The notes under the pieces were generated by a model that was not told the origin of the DNA, did not search any database, and saw nothing but the letters and a program-made list of their open reading frames with translations. 62,000 bases of DNA from Pirellulales bacterium (lineage in GTDB: Bacteria; Planctomycetota; Planctomycetia; Pirellulales; JAEUIK01), in the NCBI GenBank assembly GCA_019745975.1, contig JAIESQ010000058.1, positions 1 through 62,000 on the forward strand, written 5' to 3'. Of this stretch, positions 36,291-45,155 are shown piece after piece (the stretch's first letter is position 1; each line of letters opens with the position of its first letter). A program made the position numbers and the translations under genes.

Positions 36291-37895
36291 ATGAAGTCCG
36301 CTGCACTACCTGCGCGATGGTCTATTTCTTCGACGTCGTGGCTGGGGCTCGCCTTGCTTCTTGTCGTCGTGCTGATGCTCTTGATGCCTGGTGCGGGAGC
36401 CCCTTGGGTCGACCGGCATTACTTCGCCAGCGCGGCATTTGCTACCATCGCACGAAATCAAGTGCAGTTAGGGCTGCGCGTCACCAAGGGGGCGTCGGTG
36501 CTGCGCGTCGATCCGCGGCACCCCGAGCCCGTGGCAATTTATGCGCATCATCCATATGGCTTTCCGTTGCTGCTAGCCGCCGTATTTCGGCTTGCGGGCG
36601 CAACCGAGCTGGCTGCCCGCGGAACGGCAATCGCTTGCTCGCTGGCGACCGCTGTCCTTTTGTATGCCTTAATGCGGCGAGCCTTTGGCTGGCCAACCGC
36701 CTTGGTCGCAACCGCGCTTTTTGGGTTCGCGCCCGGCACGCTCAGCGATGGCCGGATCGTGTCGCTCGAACAACCGGTGCTGACTGCGATCGTGGCGGCG
36801 ATCTGGTGTTTCGACCGCTGGATGACGAGTGATCGCCGGCGAGATTTCTGGCTCCTTTTTGGCGTTCTCGTGGCAGGTATGATGATCGAATGGCAAGCGT
36901 ACTATCTTTCGGCAATCTTACCCGCTGCCGCGTGGCTAATTGGGCCGCGGCCGGTCCAATCGCGATCGCTCATCGTGCTGGCCCTCCTCGCGCCGGCCAT
37001 GTTCGTATTTTTTCTACTTCACACTTGGCTCGCTGATCCGCAACAGATCGATGATCTGTATCAGACGGCGCTGTTTCGCGCCGGTCTATTGTCGGGTGAT
37101 CAACAACTCGAGCAACTAAGTCAGGTGACCGACTATGCAATCGGTGATTTCTTTGTTCAGCTTGGACGGCATCTGCAAACCGAGTTGACGTTACCGCTGT
37201 GCGTGCTGGCACTTGTCGGACTGGTCATCACGATTTGGAAGATGCGCCGGGAACCGGCCACCCCCCGGCGGCTCTCGCTTCCTCTGTTACTAGCGGCGCC
37301 GGCCGTTTGTCATACGTTGCTCTTCTCGAACGCCATGTATGTACACGACTGCCTGTCAATACTCTTTCTGCCGGCTGCGGCGGCCCTGGGGTCACTGGCG
37401 TTCGACTATCTGTGGAGCACTCCACGGTGGAGGTCAGTTGGTCTCGTCTCCGTCGCGATGATTTTCGCTATGTTCGTATTCAGTAGTCTGCGCGAAACGG
37501 CTCATTTGCGGGATTTCGTCGAACCGGACGCGTGGATTGTCGGCACGGAACTGCTGGAGAAATCTCGGGCCGACGACGCCGTGCTCATCGTGGGGTTGCC
37601 GTACAATCCGGGTGTGTTCTGGTATGCGAACCGCATGCTTTGGTTCGCAGGTGACGACGGAGAAATCGTGGGGGAATTCCGCAAGCCTGTTGACATTCGC
37701 GATGTAAGCGTGGTTGCCGTACTTCAGGGAACAACCGACTACCTGGCTAAGCCGCCACCAGCTGATCGTGGAGGCCGCCAGTTCTACGAACGCGTCGCGC
37801 AAACCTGGCAGCGGGTGCAGCGTGATTTTGTGGAAGTAGGGCGTACGGACAATCTGATCTTTTATCGTCCACGGCCGATCAATCCGATGCGCTAA
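36291..37895 (+). CDS. Membrane glycosyltransferase (PMT/ArnT, GT39-like)
   Basis: A 534-residue integral membrane protein with about ten hydrophobic helices. The first periplasmic loop has VDRHYFASAAFATIARN, matching the acidic residue and arrangement of protein-mannosyltransferase/ArnT-type enzymes that use lipid-linked sugars. A conserved YAHHPYGFPLL segment follows. The C-terminal 130 residues are soluble and probably periplasmic. The sugar and acceptor are unknown. It is next to two nucleotide-sugar genes and overlaps, by 4 bp at the 3' end, the convergent SGNH-hydrolase gene. Confidence 0.8.
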   Translation: MKSAALPARWSISSTSWLGLALLLVVVLMLLMPGAGAPWVDRHYFASAAFATIARNQVQLGLRVTKGASVLRVDPRHPEPVAIYAHHPYGFPLLLAAVFRLAGATELAARGTAIACSLATAVLLYALMRRAFGWPTALVATALFGFAPGTLSDGRIVSLEQPVLTAIVAAIWCFDRWMTSDRRRDFWLLFGVLVAGMMIEWQAYYLSAILPAAAWLIGPRPVQSRSLIVLALLAPAMFVFFLLHTWLADPQQIDDLYQTALFRAGLLSGDQQLEQLSQVTDYAIGDFFVQLGRHLQTELTLPLCVLALVGLVITIWKMRREPATPRRLSLPLLLAAPAVCHTLLFSNAMYVHDCLSILFLPAAAALGSLAFDYLWSTPRWRSVGLVSVAMIFAMFVFSSLRETAHLRDFVEPDAWIVGTELLEKSRADDAVLIVGLPYNPGVFWYANRMLWFAGDDGEIVGEFRKPVDIRDVSVVAVLQGTTDYLAKPPPADRGGRQFYERVAQTWQRVQRDFVEVGRTDNLIFYRPRPINPMR

Positions 37896-39226
37896 TCATC
37901 GACAGGCACAGCGTTTGCCGGTGCGATCGGTGCCATGGCCTTTGCGACGAGTGCGGCCAACTCTCGCGCGCCGCGCTCGTTCAGATGGCAATCGTCGTAA
38001 AACAGTTCTGGTCGACCCATGAGCGACGACGTATCGACCGACGTCGCGGCATTCTCCACCGCTACCTCGCGCGTTACCGCATTGAATGCGTCCATTGCTT
38101 CACGCAATCCGCTAACAGTCAAGTAACGGCCATCGGGCAACTGGCCGAGCCATAGCAAACGCGTGAAGTCGTCTGGCAAGGACTCGCTCCACAGCACCGG
38201 TTGTTCGACCAAGATCAGTCGAACATGATGCTTCCGGCATGCGTCCGCTATTCGTTGTAGTCGCCGCCCATAAGCGGCCAGGACTGTGTCTAGCGAAGGA
38301 CTCGTTTCGCACACAGGAGCTACGGCTCTTGCGGCGCGACGAGCGACGTAGTTGCGCCCTTGGGGATCTTCGGTCTCCAGCCGAGCGGCTGCCGTCCAGC
38401 GGCTCCAGGTGACTAATATGAGTTTCGGCAAAGCCAGCTTTGACCATAGCCACGGCGCGACGGCATGCGGCGACGGGCCGCCCCCCAGCGCCGCGACCAG
38501 ATCGTTGACGCCGCACAGCACGACGAGCAAGTCGATCTCGCTCATGAGCGGCGACGTCTCAACAAACCGCAAGTGTTCGCGTGTGCCGGCGCCACTGACG
38601 GCGGCCGCACCGACCCAAACGTGCATTTCCTTGCTACTGTCCGACGAATTCAATGCTTCGGCAACCAGCGCCGGCCACGTCTCGGCGTCGTCGAGGTAAG
38701 TGCACTCAGTCGTGCTCCCGCCCAAACAGATGATCCGTTGTCCAGCACCAGGCGGCGGGATTTCCGAGCCGCGCAGTCCGTCGCTGTTCGTGCAGTAGCA
38801 CGCGTCACCCGAAACGCCTGGCATGATGTCGCCGCGTGGGTGAAAGACGATTCGCAGATTCGGTGGCCGCACGTTGGTCGGCTGGTTCCAAAGCGATTGG
38901 CCGAAGCGATGCAGCAACACGTCTGTTAGCGCTAGTGCTGACCAGACGGCCACTCCCAACAGGCAAAGTTTCCCCGCGCGCCGAGCAATCCAGTTCCAAG
39001 TCGTCTGGCGAACCATCGCTCCTGTGGCAACGCCGATGATAACGGCCAATAACACCACGTTCGCCGCCGTCAAGCACAGCTCAACGCGCGCCGCAGGCCA
39101 CCAGCCGCGGGCGATCGCCAATATCTGGTCGATGACCAAGACCGCCGGCACGACGCCCCAGCACGCCGCGACTAGCCAAACAGCACCAAGGCAATTGGAT
39201 AGCGATTGGGATACCACGCTTCTCAC
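37892..39226 (-). CDS. Membrane-anchored SGNH/GDSL-type hydrolase
   Basis: A 444-residue protein with three N-terminal hydrophobic helices (about residues 12-40, 48-70 and 85-105) followed by a soluble hydrolase domain. The SGNH elements are ICLGGSTTECTYLDD (nucleophile serine), a VVLCGVNDL block (asparagine) and the closing FYDDCHLNERGARELA with the Asp-x-x-His catalytic pair. Such proteins add or remove acyl groups on polysaccharides. The nearby envelope-sugar genes suggest an exopolysaccharide role, which is an inference. Confidence 0.83.
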   Translation of the reverse strand: MRSVVSQSLSNCLGAVWLVAACWGVVPAVLVIDQILAIARGWWPAARVELCLTAANVVLLAVIIGVATGAMVRQTTWNWIARRAGKLCLLGVAVWSALALTDVLLHRFGQSLWNQPTNVRPPNLRIVFHPRGDIMPGVSGDACYCTNSDGLRGSEIPPPGAGQRIICLGGSTTECTYLDDAETWPALVAEALNSSDSSKEMHVWVGAAAVSGAGTREHLRFVETSPLMSEIDLLVVLCGVNDLVAALGGGPSPHAVAPWLWSKLALPKLILVTWSRWTAAARLETEDPQGRNYVARRAARAVAPVCETSPSLDTVLAAYGRRLQRIADACRKHHVRLILVEQPVLWSESLPDDFTRLLWLGQLPDGRYLTVSGLREAMDAFNAVTREVAVENAATSVDTSSLMGRPELFYDDCHLNERGARELAALVAKAMAPIAPANAVPVDD

Positions 39227-39382
39227 TCTACGCGGCCAGCCCGCTTATTGCTCAGACAAAGGTTGGTCTAAAGAGCAGCCGTCGTTTATGTTTAACGTCA
39301 CCATTGCTGGCATATTCGCGAAAGCAACGTTCTACGTCGGGCGGATGTGGTTTTGCGCCGACTGTTTCCTTCAGGAAGTTAG

Positions 39383-40654
39383 ATGGTGTCCAATCACAAT
39401 CCGTCGCGGCAGTGTCACTCATGGCGCTTATTGGGTCTTATCGCGACAATCCTCATTAGCTCGCCGATCAGGACGGGTAGCGTCCGCGCCGAGTACTGGC
39501 CCGGCTGGCGCGGCCCACGCGGCGACGGAACGAGCCTCGAAACCGGTTTACCCACTGCCTGGGACGGCGCCGCCGGCGACAGCGTAGCCTGGAAGATCGA
39601 AGTTCCTGGCCGAGGGCATTCATCCCCCATTGTATTCGCCGACCAAATCTTCTTGGCCACCGCACTCGAAGATCACGAAGAACGCGCCCTCTGCTCGTTC
39701 GATCGTCGCACCGGGAAATTGCTCTGGCAGCATGTCGTTCTGAAAACTCCGCTGGAGGGCAAGCACGAGCTGAACAGTTACGCCTCGAGCACGCCGGCGA
39801 CCGACGGGCAACGCGTCTACGTGGCCTTTCTCGATCGTGATCAGATGGCCGTCGCGGCCTATGATTTCGCCGGTCAGCAACAGTGGCTCGTGCGGCCCGG
39901 CGGCTTTTCGAGCAAGCATGGGTTCTGCAGTTGTCCCGTCGTCTTCGAGGAGCTGGTGATCGTTAACGGCGACCACGACGGCGACTCCTATCTCGTCGCC
40001 CTCGACCGCCGCACTGGTGAGACAGTCTGGAAAGTGTCGCGCGAGAATCACACGCGCAGCTATTGCACGCCGATCATCCGCGAGATCGACGGCCGCACCC
40101 ACTTGATTCTCTCGGGCGATCAGTGTGTTGCGAGCTACGATCCGCGAACGGGCCAGCGGCACTGGATCATCGACGGCCCGACCGAACAGTTCGTCGCTTC
40201 GATCGTCGACGGCCACGGGCTGCTGTTCATGACGTGTGGTTTTCCCGAGCACCATATTCTCGCGATTCGCCCTGACGGACGGGGAAACATCACCGACACG
40301 CATATTGCCTGGCGCGAGACGAAGGGTGCGGCGTACGTCCCTTCGCCGATCGCGGTGGGCGATTACTTTCTGGTCGTCTCCGATGGCGGAGTGGCAAGCT
40401 GCCTCGAGGCGGTCAGCGGCCACCGCGTCTGGATGCAACGTTTGGGAACTCATTACAGCGCCAGCCCGGTGACCGCCAACGGGCTCGCCTACTTTACGTC
40501 CGACGACGGAGTGACTCAGGTGATCCGCCCGGCAGGCAAGTTCGAACTGGTCGCCGAGAACCAGCTCGGCGAGCAGTGCTTTGCGTCGCCGGCGGTCAGC
40601 GGCGGCCAGATCATCTTTCGTGGCGAGAAGCACTTGATCGCGGTGGGGCCATAA
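39383..40654 (+). CDS. Exported PQQ-type beta-propeller protein (BamB-like)
   Basis: A 423-residue exported protein. Residues 1-36 form a long signal peptide (WRLLGLIATILISSPIRTG). The rest is a propeller of PQQ-like repeats, with blades recognisable by RRTGKLLWQHV, AYDFAGQQQWLV, DRRTGETVWKVS and DPRTGQRHWIIDG. The opening YWPGWRGPRGDGTSLETGLPTAWD is a segment shared by many planctomycete outer propeller proteins. Function is unknown; BamB-like scaffolding or dehydrogenase roles are possible, although no PQQ-binding residues can be confirmed. It is followed 57 bp later by the SPFH gene. Confidence 0.85.
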   Translation: MVSNHNPSRQCHSWRLLGLIATILISSPIRTGSVRAEYWPGWRGPRGDGTSLETGLPTAWDGAAGDSVAWKIEVPGRGHSSPIVFADQIFLATALEDHEERALCSFDRRTGKLLWQHVVLKTPLEGKHELNSYASSTPATDGQRVYVAFLDRDQMAVAAYDFAGQQQWLVRPGGFSSKHGFCSCPVVFEELVIVNGDHDGDSYLVALDRRTGETVWKVSRENHTRSYCTPIIREIDGRTHLILSGDQCVASYDPRTGQRHWIIDGPTEQFVASIVDGHGLLFMTCGFPEHHILAIRPDGRGNITDTHIAWRETKGAAYVPSPIAVGDYFLVVSDGGVASCLEAVSGHRVWMQRLGTHYSASPVTANGLAYFTSDDGVTQVIRPAGKFELVAENQLGEQCFASPAVSGGQIIFRGEKHLIAVGP

Positions 40655-40711
40655 AACTAATCGCACCGCTTGCGTAGCGACATTTCTCCTTGCGCATGGG
40701 GGCCAACGCAC

Positions 40712-41635
40712 ATGGAAACCCACACACCGCAGCGCACGATCGACGAGCGCCCAGCGACAACGCTGCCTGGGCTGCCGGCGTTTCTGGCGATGATCGTCTG
40801 GCCTCTCGTGGCCGCGTGGTTTATCGTCTCATCGGTGATGGCTATCGACCGCCAGAACCATGCGACATTTGGGCAGATCGCGCTGCTTGTCATCGTCGGA
40901 CTGGTGAGCGTGGTGTGGTTCATCTGTTGGAACGGCTTTTTCATCGTGCAGCCCAACTACGCCGAAGTGCTGGTGCTGTTCGGTCGCTACGTGGGCAGTG
41001 TCAAGCGCGACGGCTGGTATTTCACCAACCCGCTGGTGACTAAGTCGAAGACCAGTTTGCGCGTGCGCAATTTCCAGAGTGAACAGCTCAAGGTTAACGA
41101 TCTCGATGGCAACCCGATCGAGATCGCGGCCGTCGTCGTCTGGAAAGTGGTCGACACCGCCCGTGCGACCTTCGACGTCGAGAACTACGAGAAGTTCGTC
41201 GAAGTGCAATCGGAGACTGCCATTCGCCGGCTGGCGAGCAAATACCCGTACGATCAAGGCGAGCACCCCGGCGCCCATTCGCTGCGCGGCAGCGCCGACG
41301 AAGTAGGGCACGACTTGTGCATCGAGCTGCAGGCCCGGCTCGACGTGGCTGGCATCGAAGTCGTCGAATCGCGACTGTCGCACTTGGCGTACAGTCCGGA
41401 AATTGCCGGGGCAATGTTGCAGCGCCAGCAGGCGGCGGCCGTGATCGCCGCGCGGCAGCGCATTGTCGAAGGGGCTGTCAGCATGGTCGAGATGGCGTTG
41501 GCAATGCTCGAGGAAAAGAAAGTGATCGAACTGAACACCGCGCAAAAGGCCGAGATGGTCGCCAGCCTGCTGGTGGTGCTCACCAGCGATCGCGGCGCCC
41601 AGCCGGTGCTGCCAACCGGCGGGCACATGAAGTAA
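40712..41635 (+). CDS. SPFH/Band 7 membrane protein
   Basis: A 307-residue protein with two N-terminal hydrophobic helices (about residues 25-48 and 56-78) and then an SPFH domain. [21 protein letters not shown] opens the domain and [19 protein letters not shown] is its typical centre. The C-terminal part ([29 protein letters not shown]) is a coiled-coil-prone helix as in prohibitin/HflC-like proteins. Such proteins form rings in the membrane and scaffold proteases or microdomains. The ATG at 40712 is chosen because the polar N-terminus of the longer frame lacks similarity. Confidence 0.9.
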   Translation: METHTPQRTIDERPATTLPGLPAFLAMIVWPLVAAWFIVSSVMAIDRQNHATFGQIALLVIVGLVSVVWFICWNGFFIVQPNYAEVLVLFGRYVGSVKRDGWYFTNPLVTKSKTSLRVRNFQSEQLKVNDLDGNPIEIAAVVVWKVVDTARATFDVENYEKFVEVQSETAIRRLASKYPYDQGEHPGAHSLRGSADEVGHDLCIELQARLDVAGIEVVESRLSHLAYSPEIAGAMLQRQQAAAVIAARQRIVEGAVSMVEMALAMLEEKKVIELNTAQKAEMVASLLVVLTSDRGAQPVLPTGGHMK

Positions 41636-42452
41636 ACCGATTCCAACCTGGTCTGGGCACCTGCTGGCATCGGCTACGGCCGATCGTTGACAGCTATTAA
41701 GGGCGACACCGAGCGGCACTCCGCTTGAGCCTGCCCCCGCGGCCCGAATTGAGATTTCACTTCTTGCGGGCTTCTGCCCGATGTCGTCCCAAGGCTCCGG
41801 GGCGACTACAGCGGTTGTAACGGCAAAGGCGGTCCCAATGCCGGCAGTTTTTACCGGATCGGGGCTTACGGCAGCCTCATTACACCGCTCGCGACCGTCG
41901 CCGGCCCTACGACTGTCGAAAGTTTCTAAAGTCCCGCCCCGTGGGGGCTCGAAACTAACCTTCGGAGACTTGTCGTGCGGTCGCGGAGTGCTTGCCACGA
42001 CGCGAACGAATGACTGGCCCCGGGGGGGGATACCAGCCAAACGGCCTGCCTTTAACCGTCCGTAGGCGGCAAAACGCCTGCGGACCGGCCTAGCGTGGTC
42101 CCTCACAGCCGAAGTTAGCGAGTCGCCGGCCCGCCCGGTCGAGACTCGGCCCTGACAGCACTGCCACTGCCGGTACCACCGGCCGCGATCAGTCGCCTGA
42201 CTTTGCCGCGTCCACAGTCGACCGCCGGTGAATCCGAGGAAGAACGGCCAGAGGGAACTGAGCCACGAGGATCGACGAAGCACGTTAACCCACCGAGCCC
42301 CGACCCAGATGCTTGCCTGCCGCCCGACCACCCGTGGCCGGCGCGAGGGAGCGTAGCGCCGGCGAGCAGCCGGCAAGCACGGGGCGGACGTCGCTGTCCG
42401 ACGCAGGCAGCACGTCGACAAACCAAGCGAGCGCACTTTTGGAGTTCCTTAC
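41636..42452 (+). other. Long leader region of the HTH/pseudo-receiver gene
   Basis: More than 800 bp without a convincing gene. It holds GC-rich segments able to fold, including a strong 11-bp hairpin (one G-U pair) at 42058-42085 (GTCCGTAGGCG, loop GCAAAA, CGCCTGCGGAC). A/G-rich GGAGTT lies 10 bp before the ATG at 42453. A 94-codon open frame at 41781-42065 has no family features. A non-coding RNA or long 5' UTR is possible. Confidence 0.4.
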
Positions 42453-43025
42453 ATGAAGGTGTTCACAACAGGCCAGGTCGCCAAGATCTGTAAGGTGGCC
42501 CCACGAACCGTCAGCAAATGGTTCGATTCGGGCCGCTTGAAGGGCTATCGCATCCCCGGCTCGCAAGACCGGCGGATTCCCCGCGAATATCTGATCCGCT
42601 TCCTCAAAGAGCACGGGATGCCGCTGGGCGACCTGGAGGACGAGGCCATGGCCAAAGTCCTGGTCGTGGCGCAAGACCAGATGCTCATCGAGAGCCTGAA
42701 GCGCGAACTGCCGCTCGAGCGGTCGTTCAAGCTCGGCACCGCCACCAGCGGTTTTGAAGCCGGCATCCAGGCCGAAAGCTTCCACCCCGACTGCATCATC
42801 GTCGACTTCTCGATCGGTCGGACCGAAGCGTTGCAAATCTGCCAGAATCTCCGCCGCAACCCTGAGTTCGGCGAAGTGATCCTGATCGCGCTGTTGCCCG
42901 ACGACGGCGAAACCTACAGCTTCGATCGCTCGAGCATCAACGAGACGTTCAAGAAGCCATTCGACACGGCCCTGTTGGCCGAACGGCTCCGCACGCTCAT
43001 CGGTGCTCGCAAGGAGCTCGTGTAG
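42453..43025 (+). CDS. DNA-binding protein: helix-turn-helix fused to a pseudo-receiver domain
   Basis: A 190-residue regulator. Residues 1-55 are an excisionase/MerR-type helix-turn-helix (TTGQVAKICKVAPRTVSKWFDSGRLKGYRIPG, then DRRIPREYLIRFLKEHG). Residues 65-185 fold like a response-regulator receiver: the phosphoacceptor region reads CIIVDFSIGR and the conserved lysine is in FKKPFD. The acidic pair and switch residues are atypical, so phosphorylation is uncertain. No histidine kinase is adjacent. It is a single-gene unit with a long leader and its own terminator. Confidence 0.85.
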   Translation: MKVFTTGQVAKICKVAPRTVSKWFDSGRLKGYRIPGSQDRRIPREYLIRFLKEHGMPLGDLEDEAMAKVLVVAQDQMLIESLKRELPLERSFKLGTATSGFEAGIQAESFHPDCIIVDFSIGRTEALQICQNLRRNPEFGEVILIALLPDDGETYSFDRSSINETFKKPFDTALLAERLRTLIGARKELV

Positions 43026-43089
43026 TCGCCCGGCGACCACGAGCTGCCTGGCCCAAACTAAGTGCTTCGCTCGCCGATCCTCGCCCAAC

Positions 43090-43122
43090 CCGCCGCGGAT
43101 GACCCCCGCGGCGGATATTTTT
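43090..43122 (+). terminator. Rho-independent terminator after the HTH/pseudo-receiver gene
   Basis: A 9-bp perfect stem CCGCCGCGG (43090-43098) with CCGCGGCGG (43106-43114), loop ATGACCC, followed by ATATTTTT. It lies 65 bp after the stop codon. Confidence 0.8.
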
Positions 43123-43287
43123 GCGCTCTTGCTTAAGCGCACCTTGGGCCCAGCGGGAAGTTCTCAGTGGGCAGTGCTCAGTGGCTCGTGGCTAGGAATG
43201 GCGCGTGCGCGAAGTGCGCGACCGAGACGCTCCGGTCTCTGACCTCTTGCCTGTCGCCTCAGGCCTCAGGCCTCCACTCGGGGGTCC

Positions 43288-43777
43288 CCCAGAATAAGAT
43301 TGTCCGGGAATTTGCGTCCTAATCGTCCTAAGCGGCTGTCAAAAGTAGTTAAGTCTTTTTGTAGCAGCGAGTTATTTTAGGACGCAAATCCCAAAATGCT
43401 TGCGTCCTAGATCGTCCTAAGGGCGGTTTTGCGTCCTAAGAACGCATCAGTGATCGTTAGCCGCGGAGCTTGCTCCGCGCGCTAGCTCGTCCGGCGCCGC
43501 ACTGCGACGAGCGTGAGCGCAGTCAAAACGTCCTACAAGCTAGCGCGCGGGATAAATCCCGCGGCTAACAAGTCGATCGTCGCACCGAGTCGGTCGTTGT
43601 GCGCACGGCGGACGCGGCTCTCGGCTCCGACTCTGAGGAACGACGCGTTGCGTCGCGAAGCCACTGGGCGAGATGCGTGCTGCGAGGCTGCAGGCTTCCG
43701 ACCGCAGGCTTGCAGGTACGATGTAGCGAGTTGTGTGTGCAGCGCGCAGTCCGGCGCGCCAGGTTACTCCTGTTGTG
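43288..43777 (-). repeat. Composite dispersed repeat, copy 2 (inverted)
   Basis: About 490 bp matching the reverse complement of 2798-3262. AGGACGCAAA motifs lie at 43311-43320 (inverted), 43379-43388, 43400-43408 (inverted) and 43430-43439 (inverted). Two GCTAGC-flanked hairpins are here, at 43456-43489 and 43536-43569 in opposite orientation, against one in copy 1. The end with CGCGCGCTGCACACACAACTC is also shared. Confidence 0.75.
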
Positions 43778-43914
43778 AGTAGTTTGCAGCGTTCAGTTTT
43801 CGGTGTTCAGGGGTTCGATCGCAGGCATGCCCAGGACTAGCGTGGGCGTGGCACCAGCGCGGACGAGTCCTTGCTTGCGCTGCGGGTTGGTGTGTGTCGG
43901 CGCGCACCGCGACT

Positions 43915-43967
43915 GTGGCATGGGCCTCTAGCCCATGCAGGATCACGGCCAGGATGGCCGTGCCACG
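43915..43967 (+). repeat. CGTGGCACGG-family double hairpin
   Basis: A 53-bp palindromic repeat with inner stems (ATGGGCCTCTAGCCCAT and ACGGCCAGGATGGCCGT), closely related to 19361-19414. It lies between copy 2 of the composite repeat and the promoter-like site. Confidence 0.7.
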
Positions 43968-44011
43968 GTACGGCGCGCAAGGACGACTCCGCAGCGCGGC
44001 GGCTTGTCTGC

Positions 44012-44039
44012 ATTCTAGCAATCGGCGGCTATTTGTCAA
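44012..44039 (-). promoter_or_regulatory. Sigma-70-like promoter pointing toward copy 2 of the dispersed repeat
   Basis: On the minus strand TTGACA (44039-44034), a 16-bp spacer and TAGAAT (44017-44012). It has the same hexamer spacing and faces the repeat in the same sense as the site at 2667-2694. Confidence 0.45.
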
Positions 44040-44416
44040 GACAATTGTGTACAGTTTTACGAACATTATTTTAGACCACACATAGTCCGCGTAACACCCT
44101 GCCGGGGTCCATGAACGAACCCGGCAGGGCCGGGGATCGGTTCGGACCGTGTTCCAAGGTCTCGGCTGACTGAACCGGCCCTGCAGGCCGGGCTAGGGGG
44201 AGTGTTCCCCGCACCGAAATCGTCCGTCGTGTCGTGGTGTCGTTGTGGTGAATCTGGTCCCACAGGCACAAGAGGCTCGGAACGAATCCACGTCGGATAC
44301 GCTGCGTCGCCACACGCTTCCTCTTGTCGCTTCGCGACCCAGGTGCGCTGCGCGTACCTGGGCCACCCGACGTGAATTGTTCGACGCCGTGAGGTGCGCG
44401 CGGCAGAATGACAAGC

Positions 44417-44748
44417 ATGGACGAGAAGCCCAAACGCCGCTGGTTCCGCTTCCGGCTCTCGACGGTTTTGGTCTGACCGCGATCCTGGCCTGGGCGATGG
44501 CATGCCGGCCGTATTACAAGGACCACTTCGACGTTCTCCGTGAACAAGCGGGTATCCTCCAGGAGGTACACGGAGACTTCGATCCGGAAGGCGATGCCGA
44601 GGACTTGCCGTTTGAGATTACTTCGCTGAATCCATATACAGGATTCAACCCGGCATTACGGTGGCCCGCGCTCGCGCTGGCCGCTTTCCTAGCCTGGAAG
44701 TGCGCGTGGGCCGTGGTCGAGCGTCGATGCCGCCGGGCCATGCCATGA
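44417..44748 (+). pseudogene. Frameshifted small membrane-protein gene
   Basis: The first frame starts at 44417 with MDEKPKRRWFRFRLSTVLV and ends at a TGA at 44474-44476. One missing base at that point would restore LTAILAWAMACRPYYKDHF and an open frame to 44748. The joined product would have about 110 residues: a basic cytoplasmic start, a transmembrane helix (about 15-28), a central soluble part and a second helix (WPALALAAFLAWKCAWAVV). The basic RFRLSTVL opening leading into a membrane helix is a pattern I associate with short planctomycete membrane proteins. It may be a true broken gene, a programmed frameshift, or a sequencing error; the sequence alone cannot decide. Confidence 0.6.
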
Positions 44749-45059
44749 ACGGCCCAGATGGGGCCGGAGATGGTCTGAGGAAGAATGAGTTGGTGTTGGT
44801 ACGCGTACCCAGGCCTGACGGCCTGGGCTGGTGCGAAGCGGCCTTTCAGGCCGCGAGACCATGGCGCGCAAGCTTATTTGTTGATTCGGCTCCTCAAGTC
44901 GCGAGTGTCTCCGCGAAGCCCTCCGCCCCCTCGTGCGGACTGGCGGGGTATGCTAAATTCGCAATACGCGGCCGAGTTGGCAGGCAGGGTCTCCGGCATG
45001 TCCGAGCAAGTCCCCGAGGCCGGCGACAGTTCTCCCGACTGCCCGCTCGTGCGGTCGCG
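44749..45059. other. Short gene-free stretch before the SRP RNA
   Basis: Only imperfect palindromes are seen, for example CCCAGGCCTGACGGCCTGGG at about 44809-44828 and a GCGGCCTTTCAGGCCGC hairpin near 44838-44854. No gene is supported. Confidence 0.5.
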
Positions 45060-45155
45060 GATGAGAGGCCCCTGCGAGGGAGCTCTGTGAACCTGGTCAG
45101 GGTGGAAACACAGCAGCCATAAGCAGTCGGCTTTTTGTGCGGTGGGCCTCTCATC
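45060..45155 (+). ncRNA. ffs: Signal recognition particle RNA (small bacterial, 4.5S type)
   Basis: A 96-nt RNA whose ends GATGAGAGGCCC (45060-45071) and GGGCCTCTCATC (45144-45155) are perfectly complementary. The apical domain has the conserved SRP signature GGTCAGG, a GGAA tetraloop and AGCAGCC (about 45094-45119), which binds the Ffh M domain. It acts with Ffh and FtsY in membrane targeting of nascent proteins. Placement directly upstream of dnaX-ebfC-recR matches the order found in Bacillus and other bacteria. Confidence 0.93.

Larger units (their letters stand above)
43123..44416. other. Gene-free stretch rich in repeats
   Basis: About 1.3 kb with no credible gene. It contains the second copy of the composite dispersed repeat (43288-43777), a CGTGGCACGG-type double hairpin (43915-43967), a promoter-like site on the minus strand (44012-44039) and further short palindromes near 44100-44200. 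Confidence 0.7.

Noticed and set aside
41781-42065. 94-codon frame in the leader of the HTH/pseudo-receiver gene
   Set aside because: No family features or good ribosome-binding site; composition fits a non-coding GC-rich leader. Kept only as a note in the leader feature.
40829-42436. Long open frame (535 codons) on the minus strand over the SPFH gene and its downstream region
   Set aside because: It is antisense to the well-supported SPFH gene, has no domain signature, and its amino-acid mix is that of a GC-rich shadow frame.
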